Shown in pieces: positions 1 to 10,925 of a stretch of DNA of 64,000 bases; within the stretch, counting starts at the first letter, position 1; every line of letters starts with the position of its first letter. The position numbers were made by a program, and so were the translations under genes. Location: assembly GCF_901000735.1 (NCBI RefSeq), contig NC_081546.1, positions 27,361,900 to 27,425,899 of the forward strand. Reading direction: 5' to 3'. The notes under the pieces are model-generated. The model ran no database searches and had not been told where the DNA came from. It saw only the letters and a list, made by a program, of their open reading frames with translations. The stretch comes from Corylus avellana (Eukaryota > Streptophyta > Magnoliopsida > Fagales > Betulaceae).

Positions 1-159
1 AAAAAAATAACTTAATCTTCTCTAAAGTCCTCTCATAGTTCTAAAAACATCTGTCAATTATTTTCCTCCATAAACATCATAAAAGGCATGTAGGCACCAT
101 CTTCCACACAACAACACTCCGCATACTGTTGGTAGTTTGCCAATACACATACAGATCAA

Positions 160-545
160 CTACACGTCTAAGCATAACCCAAGACAATCCAAAACGACTA
201 AAAAAGGCAATCCAAATGGCATAAGCGACGTTGCAATGAAAAACAAGATTGTCCACGGACTCCCCATTCCTCTAAAACATGCAACATTAATCCACCACAA
301 TGATGTGCCGCTTCCTGAGGTATCCATGGTAAGGATGTTACCTAGAGCCACCGACCAAGCGAAAAAAGCCGCCCTCAAGAGAGCCTTAGTCCACCAAACA
401 CTCTTCCAAGAAAAGCGGTAGACTTCACTACATACCAAGGAACAATAGAAGGGTCTAACCTTAAACAACCATCTTTTGGAGGGGACCAACCACAACTTAT
501 CTTCACTACCTCATATCACTCTAACTGAATACCTTTGTTTACAAG
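160..545 (-). mobile_element. LINE (non-LTR retrotransposon) ORF2 remnant, zinc-binding RT C-terminal region
   Basis: On the minus strand a stretch reads like the C-terminal zf-RVT region common in plant LINE ORF2 proteins. It contains a tryptophan-rich run (KSVWWTKALLRAAFFAWS) followed by ALGNILTMD. Right after this the frame is lost: the expected NLRKRH..CCMC..NGESVDHLL continuation is found in another frame and is broken by in-frame stops. No intact reverse transcriptase domain is present. The fragment lies in what should be intron 1 of the RPOT3-like gene, on the same strand. It is a dead, 5'-truncated copy, recognised from remembered plant LINE proteins. Confidence 0.75.
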
Positions 546-1628
546 TGTGAGCAATAAATAAAAAATGCAAGGGGCAAAACTCTAGGAATCAAGTTCTGTA
601 AAAGAGAGATGCAAAATAAAATAACAAAAGAAGAAGAAATACAGCTAGCAGTGATCTCAAGCAAAGTGGAGAAGGATAAGCTACTATTACCAGCTATTCA
701 ATAATAAAGCAATCTCAAAATCACCACATAGGACACAAGGGAATGGCTTGCCAAATCTCACTATATTTTCCAAGCCTTAGTGCCCTCTCCATCCTGCGAG
801 CACCTCCACCACCATTCAAGGCATAAACCACATAACCCTAAACAAAGAGAGTACAAAGCAACTGTGGTTCTCTAGTGCCTGAAAAATCCATGCACCTAGC
901 AACCAATACCAGAAGATTGTGGTACATGTGAGTGTTTGATTTCTATTTAGGGATGAATCGTTTAAGAGACCGTTGCTTCTGACCATCTGATACAAGCAAC
1001 AATTTCAACAAATTTAGACAGTGCCATGAGCACAAAGTTAACTGGCTCTTGGTCTAAACCATAATCCAGTTTCTTCTTCTTAATTTTACACACAGATGCC
1101 CGACTTGTCAATTAGTTGTATATAATCATTTAAGTTTGCCTAGACTAAATCTGCTCCATTTAAACAAATTTTATCCATCTTGTTGCCTTGTAACAAATGA
1201 TTTTTTTTATATTTCATGTTTCTATAGGTCTAAGAAATTTGTAGGCTGTGCTATATCTTTCTAGTAAATTTATTTATTATCCCAATGGGAAATTGAAGAG
1301 CAAAGTAACTATCAAGCATAATGCATTTGAAGTGTGATACACTTTTCCACTTTAAAAAGACGAACGAGATTCTAGACGTAGTTGGTATATCCTACAATTT
1401 TTCTTAAGACTGAACTTCTGTTTTGATAAGTAATAATTCCTCCACCATGAACATCAAATCCCCATAGTTCAATACCACCTCAGATGTACATTGTATTTTT
1501 TATTAGCTAGATAACAGCATGACTTATAGGCGTTGCTTTAAAAACTTTGCAAACAACAATAGGCACACCATTTAGATCAATTAAACCAAAAGCCCAAAGC
1601 TAACCAAATTCAGAACTTTATCACTCAC
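546..1628 (-). other. Non-coding stretch, probably intron 1 of the RPOT3-like gene
   Basis: No exon of the phage-type polymerase could be recognised on the minus strand here. The sequence is AT-rich with no long open frame. The splice donor of the upstream exon (GAG followed by GTGAGT) lies at its right edge, at 1628. Confidence 0.5.
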
Positions 1629-2423
1629 CTCTTGCTCTATAGCCACACCAACCTGCACTGCAGCCTGAACAACCTGAACATACCCCTCCTGATTTCCCAC
1701 CATAAACAACCCCATCATCTTATGCATAACAATAACCGCCATCTTATCCGGTGGCAACAAATCTATGTGAGGCGCAAACGCCGCCTTCTGCTTCTTCGTC
1801 CGCTGCACCTTCTGCTCTCTCTCTATCGCATCCCTCAACGGCTCAAACCACCCCAAAAACAATGCCTTCACATACGGCAAATTGGGAGCCAACTTCTTCT
1901 CACACATCTCCCTCTGTAACTCCCTATACTCCTCCACCATTCTTTCCCACGCCTCAGTCTCCGCCTTAATCTGCCTCCTCCTTAGCAAATTATACTTCCT
2001 CTTCTCCATTTCCTTGAACTCCAATCTCACTTCTTGGTTGCTCTTTTTGTACAGACCCTTCAAGAACAGTGAGGCAATCCAAGGTGGGTCTTGGATGAAG
2101 ATTCTTGGGAACGATTCTAAGGGCGTAACTTTGCGGATTTCATTGATGGGTATGTGGGAATTCACGGAATTCTCAAGGTTTTCGACGAGATTGTCATGGA
2201 CTGAGTCTGCTAAGGGGTGGAGCTGAATTGGGTGTGAAGTAGATTTGAGGTTGAGTGGGAAAGGAGTGGAAGAGAGCGAAGGTCTGAAGAGAGTGTTGGA
2301 ATTTGAGCTGAAGAGGAAGTGAAGGCTTTTGTGGGCCTTGGTGTTGATTTTGGGGGGTCTTTTCCAAGAGGTGCTGTATATTTGAGCTTGAGGGCCTGGA
2401 GAGAAAGAGGCTGCAGAGTGCAT
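1629..2423 (-). CDS. RPOT3: Phage-type DNA-directed RNA polymerase, chloroplast-targeted (RPOT3/RPOTp-like), first exon
   Basis: This is the first coding exon (265 codons) of a nuclear-encoded single-subunit, T3/T7-like RNA polymerase of the type that transcribes plastid genes. The start chosen is the ATG at 2423, which opens with MHSAASFSPGPQ and gives a Ser/Thr/Lys-rich transit-peptide-like N-terminus. An open frame continues 35 codons upstream but is Ser-rich low-complexity sequence and is probably 5' UTR. The conserved N-terminal region of plant RPOTs is clear: a KRKYNLLRRRQ..ETEAWERM segment, then LAPNLPYVK..FLGWFEPL, then LLPPDKMAVIVMHKMMGL and a VVQAAVQVG..IEQE ending. A donor (GAG|GTGAGT) follows the last codon. 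The polymerase and catalytic domains lie outside the window. Plastid rather than mitochondrial or dual assignment rests on remembered similarity and on the neighbouring At2g24130-like kinase. Confidence 0.85.
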
Positions 2424-2557
2424 TTTGGTTTCAAGTAAGAGAGAGGGAAGAGAGACTCTGTCTGTGTGTCTGCGTGCGTTCGAGTCCCACTTGGTCTGTG
2501 AAGAAGAAGAAGAACAAGAGGATGACAATCAAACCTCCCTAAAACCCCGTTCTTGGA

Positions 2558-2590
<33 letters not shown>

Positions 2591-2777
2591 GGCCGTTCTT
2601 GGCCATTTCTGAAGATATTTATTGCGCGCAACTTTTTTTTTAAAACAAAATAAACAATTTATTTTATTAGTTCCAAGTGAAATAGATTTAAAACTTTGAT
2701 TTAGTGGTTTTTTTCTTTATGATATTTGGACTTTTTTAGTGAAGACAACAGCCATCTAGAACACATTAAAAGATTAA
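2424..2777. other. 5' flank of RPOT3-like gene
   Basis: The stretch holds the Ser-rich open 5' leader (to 2528), a poly-T/poly-A run near 2560-2590 and AT-rich sequence. No clear TATA box was assigned. Confidence 0.4.
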
Positions 2778-3224
2778 GATCTTGTTTGGTTTGCGAAATA
2801 GACCCTTGAAATAGAATGATTATTTTTATGAAATAGTCATTTTTTTGTTTGGTGGGGATCTATTCTTGGGAATAGTTATTTTCATGGGAATGACTAATCT
2901 CATACACACAATAATAATTATTCCTCTAAAAAATAAGTGAAATAGTTATTCCTTATGGATTTGAATAAATTTTCCAAAAAACCCTTATTATTTTTTATTT
3001 TATTTTAACCCTAAAATTTGTTTTTTTATTAATATGAGATTTTTTTTTTTTTTTTTTTAAAGAAGGGTGGGGTTTTTGGTAATTTTAGTTTAATTCTAAT
3101 TAGAATACATGTGTTACTACCAAACTAAGGAATATAAATGATTATTCCATTCCATTTTCCTCTATTCCTGATAATAATTATTTATTTTTCTAATGGAATA
3201 CTCAATCTGCGAACCAAACGAGCC
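2778..3224. mobile_element. PIF/Harbinger (Tourist-like) MITE
   Basis: A 447-bp element with terminal inverted repeats: left GATCTTGTTTGGTTTGCG, right (reverse complement) GGCTCGTTTGGTTCGCAG. It is flanked by TTAA on both sides (2774-2777 and 3225-3228), fitting the 3-bp TAA/TTA target preference of PIF/Harbinger. The interior has repeated GGAATA / TATTCC blocks and no coding capacity. Superfamily assignment is inference from the ends. Confidence 0.7.
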
Positions 3225-4155
3225 TTAAATATTTTTCTTTTTGGCCTTAAAAACTTTGATTTTTTATTTTAATGATAAGGAATCATGTGTGTAGACATAT
3301 ATACTTGAGTAATGTGTAATTCAAAGAAAATATTTGGTTTACCATAGCTTTTATTACAATTTTTTACAAATTTATTTGGCAATCAAAATAAGTGCCACAT
3401 AGCACAACATAGGTTAAAAGAATTAAGTAACACTTTACCAATTGTAACGTGTAATATCACATTATAATAAAATATATATAATATCGTTAAAATAAAGTCG
3501 ATTGGGGGCTTTGTTGAATTATAGATGAATTAAAAGTATAAAATTTGCAAACTTATTTTACCTATTTTACCATTATCAAACATAATCACTATATCAATTG
3601 GAGTTGCAATTGGCTGACTTGGTTCTAAGAGGTGTCTCTCTCCCCTCTGAGAGGAACACAACAAACTAGAGCCAGATAACAATGGAATTAAAAGAGAGAA
3701 AGTACACATAGCCTCTTGAACTATCAGGTAATTTGTAATGTCACAAACGTTTAATTGAAGAATTTTTTTTTCAAATTACCAAAAAATTTAGAATGTACTC
3801 ATTTTGTACCACAAGTACTCTTATACATTTGGAAAGGAAAAATAATAATAATAATAATAATAAAAGAAACTGCTGTTGTGGGTAACCTTTTTTAATGTTT
3901 TTCTGGTCTTTAATTTGTATTTTTTTCTAATTTTTTTTATAAGGATATTTTTGGTACAAAGGGTTTACATTGTAATTTTATAGTAGTTTGGGAGTAATTG
4001 CTTCAATTAAAAAAATAATAAAAAAAGAAAAAAGAAAAAAGAAGCTATAGAATTCAGTCTTGGATCGAAAGAAGTTACAATGTCTTTTGTTTCTTGAGCC
4101 TCTCACTTAGAGAGAGGGGCTCCACCTTCTCTCAAGAGTAAAGTCTTTTTTTTTT
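3225..4155. other. AT-rich intergenic stretch with an (AAT)n microsatellite
   Basis: The stretch contains an AAT/ATA trinucleotide run at about 3840-3863 and several poly-T and poly-A tracts. No gene was seen. Confidence 0.5.
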
Positions 4156-4682
4156 AAGGGATTATGGAGTTTTTACCAAGAGTATATTAATATACATAAT
4201 TGAATACAATTCTAGCCCAAAAATTTAAGCTAATGGGCTAAAGTCTACTTAGGTATTATTAACTATTAAATACTCATTTCTTTTATATTTTCTCAATGTG
4301 AGACTCAACATTCACAAGTGCGCTCATAACAATCTCCACCTCACTTGTGAGTCTCTTCACATTGACCAAACTCCCCCCGCTTGTGAGTCTTTTTACATTT
4401 CCAAGAGTGTCTCGCAACAAGAATTGCGGTTGCAGACACAACTTCAAACCCAACGCATCCAAATACCCATCTCAGGAAGCTAACTATAGCTCTTATACCA
4501 CTTGTTTGAGGATAAAGAGGTTATGGAGTTTTTACCAAAAGTACATTAATATATATAGTTGAACACAACTCTAGCCCAAAAACCTAAGCTAATGGGCTAA
4601 GGTCTACTTAGGTATATTAAGTACTTTTTTCTTTTATATTTTCTCAATGTGGTACTCAACACTCACAAGTGCACTCACGACA
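4156..4682 (-). mobile_element. TRIM (terminal-repeat retrotransposon in miniature)
   Basis: Two direct repeats of about 180 bp, 4156-4331 and 4503-4682, flank roughly 170 bp. Read on the minus strand, the right copy is the 5' LTR (starts TGTCGTGAGTGCACTTG). It is followed by a primer-binding-like TGGTATAAGAGC, one base from the canonical initiator-Met PBS TGGTATCAGAGC. A purine tract (GAGGTGGAGAT) comes directly before the second LTR, which starts TGTTATGAG. There is no coding capacity, as expected for a TRIM. The outer end of the left LTR is eroded into a poly-T tract and no target duplication was found. A third LTR of this family lies at 31507-31688. Confidence 0.8.
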
Positions 4683-4932
4683 TCCCTATTGTCATTGGTG
4701 CGGTCTAAGGGAGGAGGGATGATTTCTCGTATTTCCTTCCTTCATTCTCCTCCTCTTTTGGTGTTCTTCCTCAAATAGTAGTGCCAAACCCTGTCGACCA
4801 TGCCATTCACATTTTCCACCATGCCATCGCCAAATCTGTCAAGATTTTTAAATCAAAATTTTCGAAAGCTCAATTTACTTTCTTCCACCAAACCCAACAT
4901 GACATCCTCTACTCCATCGTGTTCATTAGCAC

Positions 4933-5562
4933 TGTTCATCCGGGTGGGTTATGACCGGCCCTCCAACCAATGACCGATTTTAACCGATAACCAATAATCG
5001 CTAACCGATTTCGTAGTCGGTTATTAAAAATTGCTAACCGACAATATATATATATTTTCCAAATTTTGTAATATCCAGACTTGTTGACTTTCTTGTCTTT
5101 TTAATTTTTTTCATTTGAATTTGGATTAATGGATTTTGGCTATGTTTTTGGGCTACAATTTATTGGGCCATGTTTTTTTTTTTTTTTTTCATTTTTTCAT
5201 TTTTGTAATATCCAAACTTGTTGACTTTTTTGTCTTTTTAATTTTTTCATTTGAATTTGGATTAATGGATTTTGGCAATGTTTTTCGGCTACAATTTATT
5301 GGGCCATTTTTTTTTTCATTTATTTTGGAACTTTTTGGCCCAAAGCCCTTAAAATAAGACCAAAAATAGTAAATTAAAGACCCAAAACATTTAAAAAGCC
5401 CAAAAGCCCATTTTAATAATAATAAAAAAGCGGTTATAACTGATCGGTTATTGGATTGAATAACTGATAACTGTCGGTTATAAAATAACCAATAACCGAC
5501 TAGTCGGTTGCGGTTACGGTTATAGCCAATAACCGATGGTTATAACTGTTTGAACATCCCTA
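4933..5562. mobile_element. Non-autonomous hAT-superfamily element (copy 1)
   Basis: The element is flanked by an exact 8-bp duplication ATTAGCAC (4925-4932 and 5563-5570), the hallmark of hAT insertion. The right end read inward is TAGGGATGTTCAAAC. The left end starts TGTTCATCC and seems to have lost the first six bases. Both subterminal regions are packed with (C)GGTTA / TAACCG(A) motifs in both orientations. The interior has no transposase frame. Confidence 0.85.
5068..5330. repeat. Tandem direct repeat inside hAT copy 1
   Basis: A unit beginning GTAATATCCAGACTTG at 5068 recurs at 5205 (GTAATATCCAAACTTG), a period of 137 bp. Both continue through a matching segment ending in CAATTTATTGGGCCAT. 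The only large difference is a poly-T expansion between the copies. Confidence 0.85.
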
Positions 5563-5970
5563 ATTAGCACCATCCGCCTCTGCCGCCACCAACCATCTCT
5601 CCATCAAACATCTACGTGTTGGAGCGTGGATCTCACCCTTCGAATAGCTCCTTAGAATGCCATCCTCCACCTCGCGCTCCAAGCGTGCTACTGCTCCGTG
5701 GGTTTTTTTTTTTTTGGCTTATTTATTTTTCCTTTTTTCTGTTTCTTGGTGTATTTTGTGGCTAGTTGTCTCCCTGACGATGTTTGGTTTATCCCTGTGA
5801 TGAAGAATGCTTTGTGCTTGCCACCTTTTCTTTTTTTGAGAATGTTGTCCCCCTCTCAACCGACTATTGATGGTTGTGGTTAGTGCCAGTTAGGGGTTCA
5901 GGTAGTGTTAAAAGGTGTTTTAAGGGTCATGCCCTTGTTTGCATTACCTGAATTGGGGATTCATGCCCGT

Positions 5971-6806
5971 TAGGGTTGTACAAGTGATTGCAGTTAGCAG
6001 TTATTGGCTAAAACCGCTAACCGCAACCACCTAAAGCCGTTATGGAATTTTAATAACCGTTCCGCCTAGGCGGTTAGCGGCTATTTTATAACCGACCGTT
6101 AACAGTTACTAAAATCAATAATCGGCGGTTTTATCACCTCTTTTTTATATGGGCTTTTGGACTTTTTTAGGTGCTTTAAGTGGTAAAATACAAGATGCAT
6201 ATAACAACTAACAAAAAGAAGATTAACTAAAAAAATGAGTATAACAATTAACAATCTGCATAAATCAAGAAGATGCAAAATAATTGCAATAATCTGTGAG
6301 TTTTTCCATTACTTTCTTAGCAACTATAAGTAGGCAGCCCATAAACTACAAAATAAATAGACAAAAACTCACCCGATTGTGATTATCAGCCATTCAGAAT
6401 GTGAGACTATGAGACAAAGAGAGAGAGACGATGAGAGAGAGGAGATACAGAGAGTCCAAGAGAGAGGGATGGCGACGAGAGAAAGGGACGGCGCCGCGTG
6501 AGACTTGAGTTGTAAGAGAGAGTCTGAGACTGAGAGAATATCATGAAACCCTAATGTGTATAAATAAGGTTGAGTCATGATTGAGTGAGCGTTTGTTTTC
6601 CTCCAAAATGTTTTGGAGAAAAACACCAAGACATCATTATTTTGATGTTATATATATATATATATAAGGGTAGGTGGTTATTTTTCCTACCCCTAAAACC
6701 GCTAACCGCCCTAGGTGGTTATCATTTTTTAATAACCGCCTGCCAAAGCGGTTATGCGGTTAACGGTTAGCAGAACGGTTATAATCGACTCGCTTGAACA
6801 CCCCTA
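5971..6806. mobile_element. Non-autonomous hAT-superfamily element (copy 2)
   Basis: Ends are TAGGGTTGTACAAGTGA and, inward from the right, TAGGGGTGTTCAAGCGAG. An 8-bp target duplication with one mismatch flanks it (ATGCCCGT 5963-5970, ATGCCCAT 6807-6814). GCGGTTA/TAACCGC motifs are clustered within about 150 bp of both ends. The interior contains a GA-rich stretch (6410-6480) and short frames with no recognisable transposase. Confidence 0.85.
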
Positions 6807-7072
6807 ATGCCCATTCTCATCCTTAAAATTTTATACACTATAATGTGATTCAACTCAAATTGACTACAATTATTACATTTTCAATTACAAGTACTACTAT
6901 ACGTTCAACACACTTGATCTTCTTGGCCTGTTGAATTTGTTCTTGAGAGGACTTGTAAACAGATTTATCATTTGATGAGTTGCTAGTTCACATCCGATTA
7001 ATTGTGTTTTAAAAAATACAATCAATGTATTTATTTATGTATTTATGAATTAACATTAATATGGCTAGTTGG

Positions 7073-7890
7073 CTAGCTAAAAAACAGCAGTTCCAACCGA
7101 CACATGGGGCAAGAAGGATTGTTGGTAAACCACTGGGTGATGCAGTGCATGTGGAAAATATGAGCGCAAGGCGTCCTGGCTAGCTCCACTGTCTCGCCGG
7201 GCGACGACAAAAGTTGGAGACAAATAGCGCAATATCCACCAACTGTTTGATCAAATGTCTCCAAGGCAAACTTAACTGGCACTTTGACATAGCCTACGGG
7301 ATCATCAAAGTTAATGGGTTTGGTGGGGAAGATCTTCTTTACACACAGAAACTACGTCAGAGCATCCACGAAGCCATTAATCTCTTCCGTATAGGACAAT
7401 GACGGCTCATTATTGGGTAGATCGCCGATGTACAGCGGTTCCGCCTCCACATTCTGATAGCAAGCCAAAGGAGGAAACAAATTCATCCACTCCATCCCTA
7501 GACTCTCCTCTCGCGAACAATACTCCACGCTTCTCCTCCGAGATACTTCAACGACGATCACAATCCTTGGCCGAACCGGCCGGTCCAGGCTGAACCGATA
7601 ATGATGCACAAGGCAATCCGATATATTGACCCCTAGTGTTCGGACCGTCTCGGGGAGGAATTGAACGGTGGCCGAAACGGCATTACATGACAACATCTTG
7701 GTGGAGTCCCGAGACCACAGTTGTTGGTGCTCAAACGTGAACACCTTCTCGGTGTTTCTATGGATGGCGTCGACGACGCCTTCACCGAGAATCCTGGTGG
7801 TAAAGTTATTGCTGATGATAAACAAGAACACTCTGCGGGTCGGAGAGACCGCTCGGCTCCTTTCTTCGCATCTTGAGCCTTTCGTTCCAA
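7073..7890 (-). pseudogene. RING-H2 finger (putative E3 ubiquitin ligase) pseudogene
   Basis: The minus strand encodes a C-terminal RING-H2 domain with every zinc ligand in place: CAIC, then a lone Cys, CAHIFHMHC, a Trp, and CPMC. The order C3-H2-C3 is that of an E2-recruiting RING. An upstream stretch in the same frame (7831 down to 7352) looks like the rest of a small single-exon RING protein and ends NGFVDALT. A single in-frame TAG at 7352-7354 separates it from the RING part, and no ATG opens this frame near its 5' end. An ATG at 7890 opens a different frame, so a frameshift is also likely. A fragment of the same 5' region lies at 62843-63705. An intron that removes the stop is possible, but no splice sites were evident. 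Confidence 0.65.
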
Positions 7891-8224
7891 TTGAAAACTT
7901 GAAGCTTTTACATGTATTTCACTCTAACCATCTTTCTGTCTATTTTTTTTTTTTTTTTTTATTACATTTCGATAAGGATTTATTTCGAAAGTTTAGGTTA
8001 AAATCACTTAGGTTAATCACTTAACCGTGAGCTTTTTTAATTGGGCAAAAAATCAATTGTTTTGGGAGCCCAAATTATTTTTTGGGACTCAAATATCTTA
8101 TTGAATCAAATATATTTTAAATGGGTATATTAATTAACACAATAAGAGTCCACCATACATATGTTCTACTAATAAATTGGTCATAGAATCCACCAACTAA
8201 TATGTTCTACTGAAAAAATATTTA

Positions 8225-8387
8225 TTATCGGTTAATCGACAAAAAAATATTTGTACCGATTAACCGAACCGAATCGACGTCGGTATAAAAATTTTTAACT
8301 GATTATCGACCGACTTTTAGTGGTAGGCAATTAATGTTGGATCGGTCGCAATCGATAGACGATAAATGATTAATCTGCCCACCCCTA
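8225..8387. mobile_element. Partial hAT-like end
   Basis: The right boundary (ending CCCACCCCTA at 8387) and repeated CGGTTAA / TTAACCGA motifs resemble the other hAT ends here. No matching left terminus or target duplication was found, so this is a truncated copy. Confidence 0.45.
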
Positions 8388-8456
8388 ATAACTCCAAAAA
8401 AAAAAAAAAAATTGTGACGGAAGCAATAAAAGAAGGGCCTTTCGGTAGAACTGATC

Positions 8457-8885
8457 CCATGTGTTTCTTTCTTTCGGCCTACCCGGGTTTAACAGTTTTT
8501 GGGCCTTTGAGCTTCACATTGGGCCCTCACTTATCCTGTTATTCGGCCTTTTTCGGCCTTTTTGGTAAGTGCTTAGATGCCTCGTTAGAAAATTCAGAAT
8601 TGGGTCGCTTCAAGAGTTGTTTCTTCATGCAAAAAATAATAAATAATAAGTATTTCACACAAGCAATACTAATAAATACTAAAAAAAATTTGTAGCAAAA
8701 CGTGTTAATATGACTTCTATTTTTAAAAACAAAAGTATTCGTGGGAAGCCAGAAAAATAAAAAAGAAGTCAACAAACAATAAAACACTTATTTAATAAAC
8801 AGCTTTCCTCTAGTAAATAAGTTTTTTTTTTTTAATTAATTTATTTTTTATTGTCATTAGTCTAATCTAAATTATGTTTGAATTC
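8457..8885. repeat. Segmental duplication, copy A
   Basis: About 430 bp that recurs at 10926-12032. Shared landmarks are a GGCCTTT-rich start, CACATTGGGCCCTCAC versus GACATTGGGCCCTCAC, TTTCACACAAGCAAT, GCAAAACGTGTTAA, AAAGTATTCGTG and TAGTCTAATCTAAATTATG. It has no coding capacity. The hAT copy at 8930-10037 lies just to its right. Confidence 0.8.
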
Positions 8886-8929
8886 ACACATTATAGTATC
8901 ATTAGAAAAGCCAATGATGACATGAATTT

Positions 8930-10037
8930 TAGGAGTGTCAAAGCGGTTAGTAGATTTTACTAACCGCCTAGCGGTTAACGGTTAGCGGTTAACTGCGGGT
9001 TAGTGGTTAGTGAAATAGATAATCGCCCCTAACCACTTTTTCAAAATTAGGCTTTTTGGACGTTTTTGGACTTTTTTTAGGCCTTTTTGGGCTTCTTTTT
9101 TTTGGATTTTTTAGACGTTTTTGGGCTCCTTTTTTTTCCTCGTTTTTTTGTTTGTTTGTATTTTTAGTGCAATAATGCTTTAATTAAATTGTAGTTATAA
9201 GTAATATATTATTTAATTCAATTGAATCAATTGTGATTATCATTGTACATGAATCATATGATTAACTTGTAGACTTATGACTGATGAGTTATGTCATATT
9301 ATATATGTATTGTTTATTATTATATAATCATATGATTTAATGATCAATTCATCATGTGATATAATCATATCAATTATAGTGATAATATATAAATTACTAA
9401 AATTATAATGATAATACATTAATACTTAAATTGTGTCTATAAGTAACACATTGGTAATTGTTTAATCCAATGTCAATTACTTAATTTGATATTATACGAA
9501 TCATATCATCATTGTACATTAATAATATGATTCACTTGAAGTCTTGAATAAAATATTTGAATTGTCATTGAATCATATGATTAAGTGTTGATATTATACA
9601 TTTATATTATTCATATGCATATGTAGACTTATATGGACTTATAGACTTATAAGTTTATAACATACATTGAAAATAAGTTTCTAAATATTTAATTGTTGTA
9701 TTAGTATGAATTGATATACTTATGAGTTATGTCATATTATATATGTATAATTTGTTATTATATAATCAAATGATTTAATGATCAATTGATTATGTGATAT
9801 AATCATATAAATTATAGTGATAATATATTAATACTCAAATTGTGATTTAATTATTTTTTAAAAAAATTGTGATTTAATGATCCAAGTGATTATGTTATAT
9901 GTATAAATATTTTTGTAATCATAATTATAAAAATATATTATATAAAAGGCGGTTAGCGGTAAACCCAATAACCGCTAGGCGTTATAGTGGTTAATACGGT
10001 TAGCGGGCGGTTAAAAACGCCCGCATTGACACCCCTA
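8930..10037. mobile_element. Non-autonomous hAT-superfamily element (copy 3)
   Basis: The left end is TAGGAGTGTCAAAGCGG; inward from the right it is TAGGGGTGTCAATGCGG. A near-exact 8-bp duplication flanks it: GACATGAA at 8919-8926 (three extra T before the left end) and GACATGAT at 10038-10045. Terminal arrays of GCGGTTA motifs are present at both ends. The AT-rich interior contains an internal duplication (about 9286-9395 and 9721-9835). The element at 63709 is the same subfamily in inverted orientation. Confidence 0.85.
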
Positions 10038-10045
10038 GACATGAT

Positions 10046-10925
10046 ACATATATAAAACTAACATAATCCACAAGAGAATGGAGTATATATTTCGGTATAG
10101 TGGATATATAATAATAGTCTATTTTGTAATTGGAGCCGGGATGATGCTCATACATGAATAGTGGGAGGTTTTTTACGGCCGGTGTAGGGAATAAAGTCCA
10201 CATAGCCTACACAAGTGATCACAGAGACGACCCATAAGATTAATAAGCGTCTATGCTGGTGAGAGAAAAATTGTTAAGTATATATGTATGAATATAAAAA
10301 AGATTTAAGTCCTACATTGAATCTAATTAAGTTCAAACCATGGGTTTAGTTTTATTTTAAGCCTTTTCTTTCGGAGTATACTACTTTTCACGTACGTTTA
10401 TTATATCCATGTCACATCAGCGTGATGTTCCAAATCAAATAAAAAATAAGAGGCCCATCAAATGCAAGATTTCAGAACATGCCCAAGATGACCTCTCATT
10501 AGATTTAGAATCAGAATATGCAAATCACAGTGGGAAAGTAAGTAATCAACTTACTTTCAATGATGATATTAAATCTTCACTAAGGAGCGAAATCACTGAT
10601 TATTCTTACATTAATGGTAGTTTAAAATCCACAATAAAGAGCGTGAAAAATGAGTGCAAAAAAGTATGGAGTATGTGTAGAATTAATCGTCAAAAATTAC
10701 TCTCAAATGCGTATTTGCTAATGTGATACTAAAATTAGTATTAGATTTTAAATTATCATTATTTTAATTTTGAATATAATGGTAATTTTTAGTGTTACAT
10801 TAAGAAGTGTACATTTAAAAGTATGGAAATGCAAGTATATATGTAAAATTTATTATTAAAAAAAAGAAAAAAAATAATAAAAATAAAAAGAAAGAAGAAA
10901 GATATTTCGCTAAAAGTATTATCAT
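10046..10925. other. Intergenic stretch without a supported gene
   Basis: A 105-codon frame at 10409-10726 matches no family I know and has low-complexity, AT-driven codon use, so it is not called. The rest is AT-rich. Confidence 0.4.

Noticed and set aside
10409..10726. 105-codon open frame
   Set aside because: No recognisable family, no signal or domain, AT-driven composition and surrounded by repeats.
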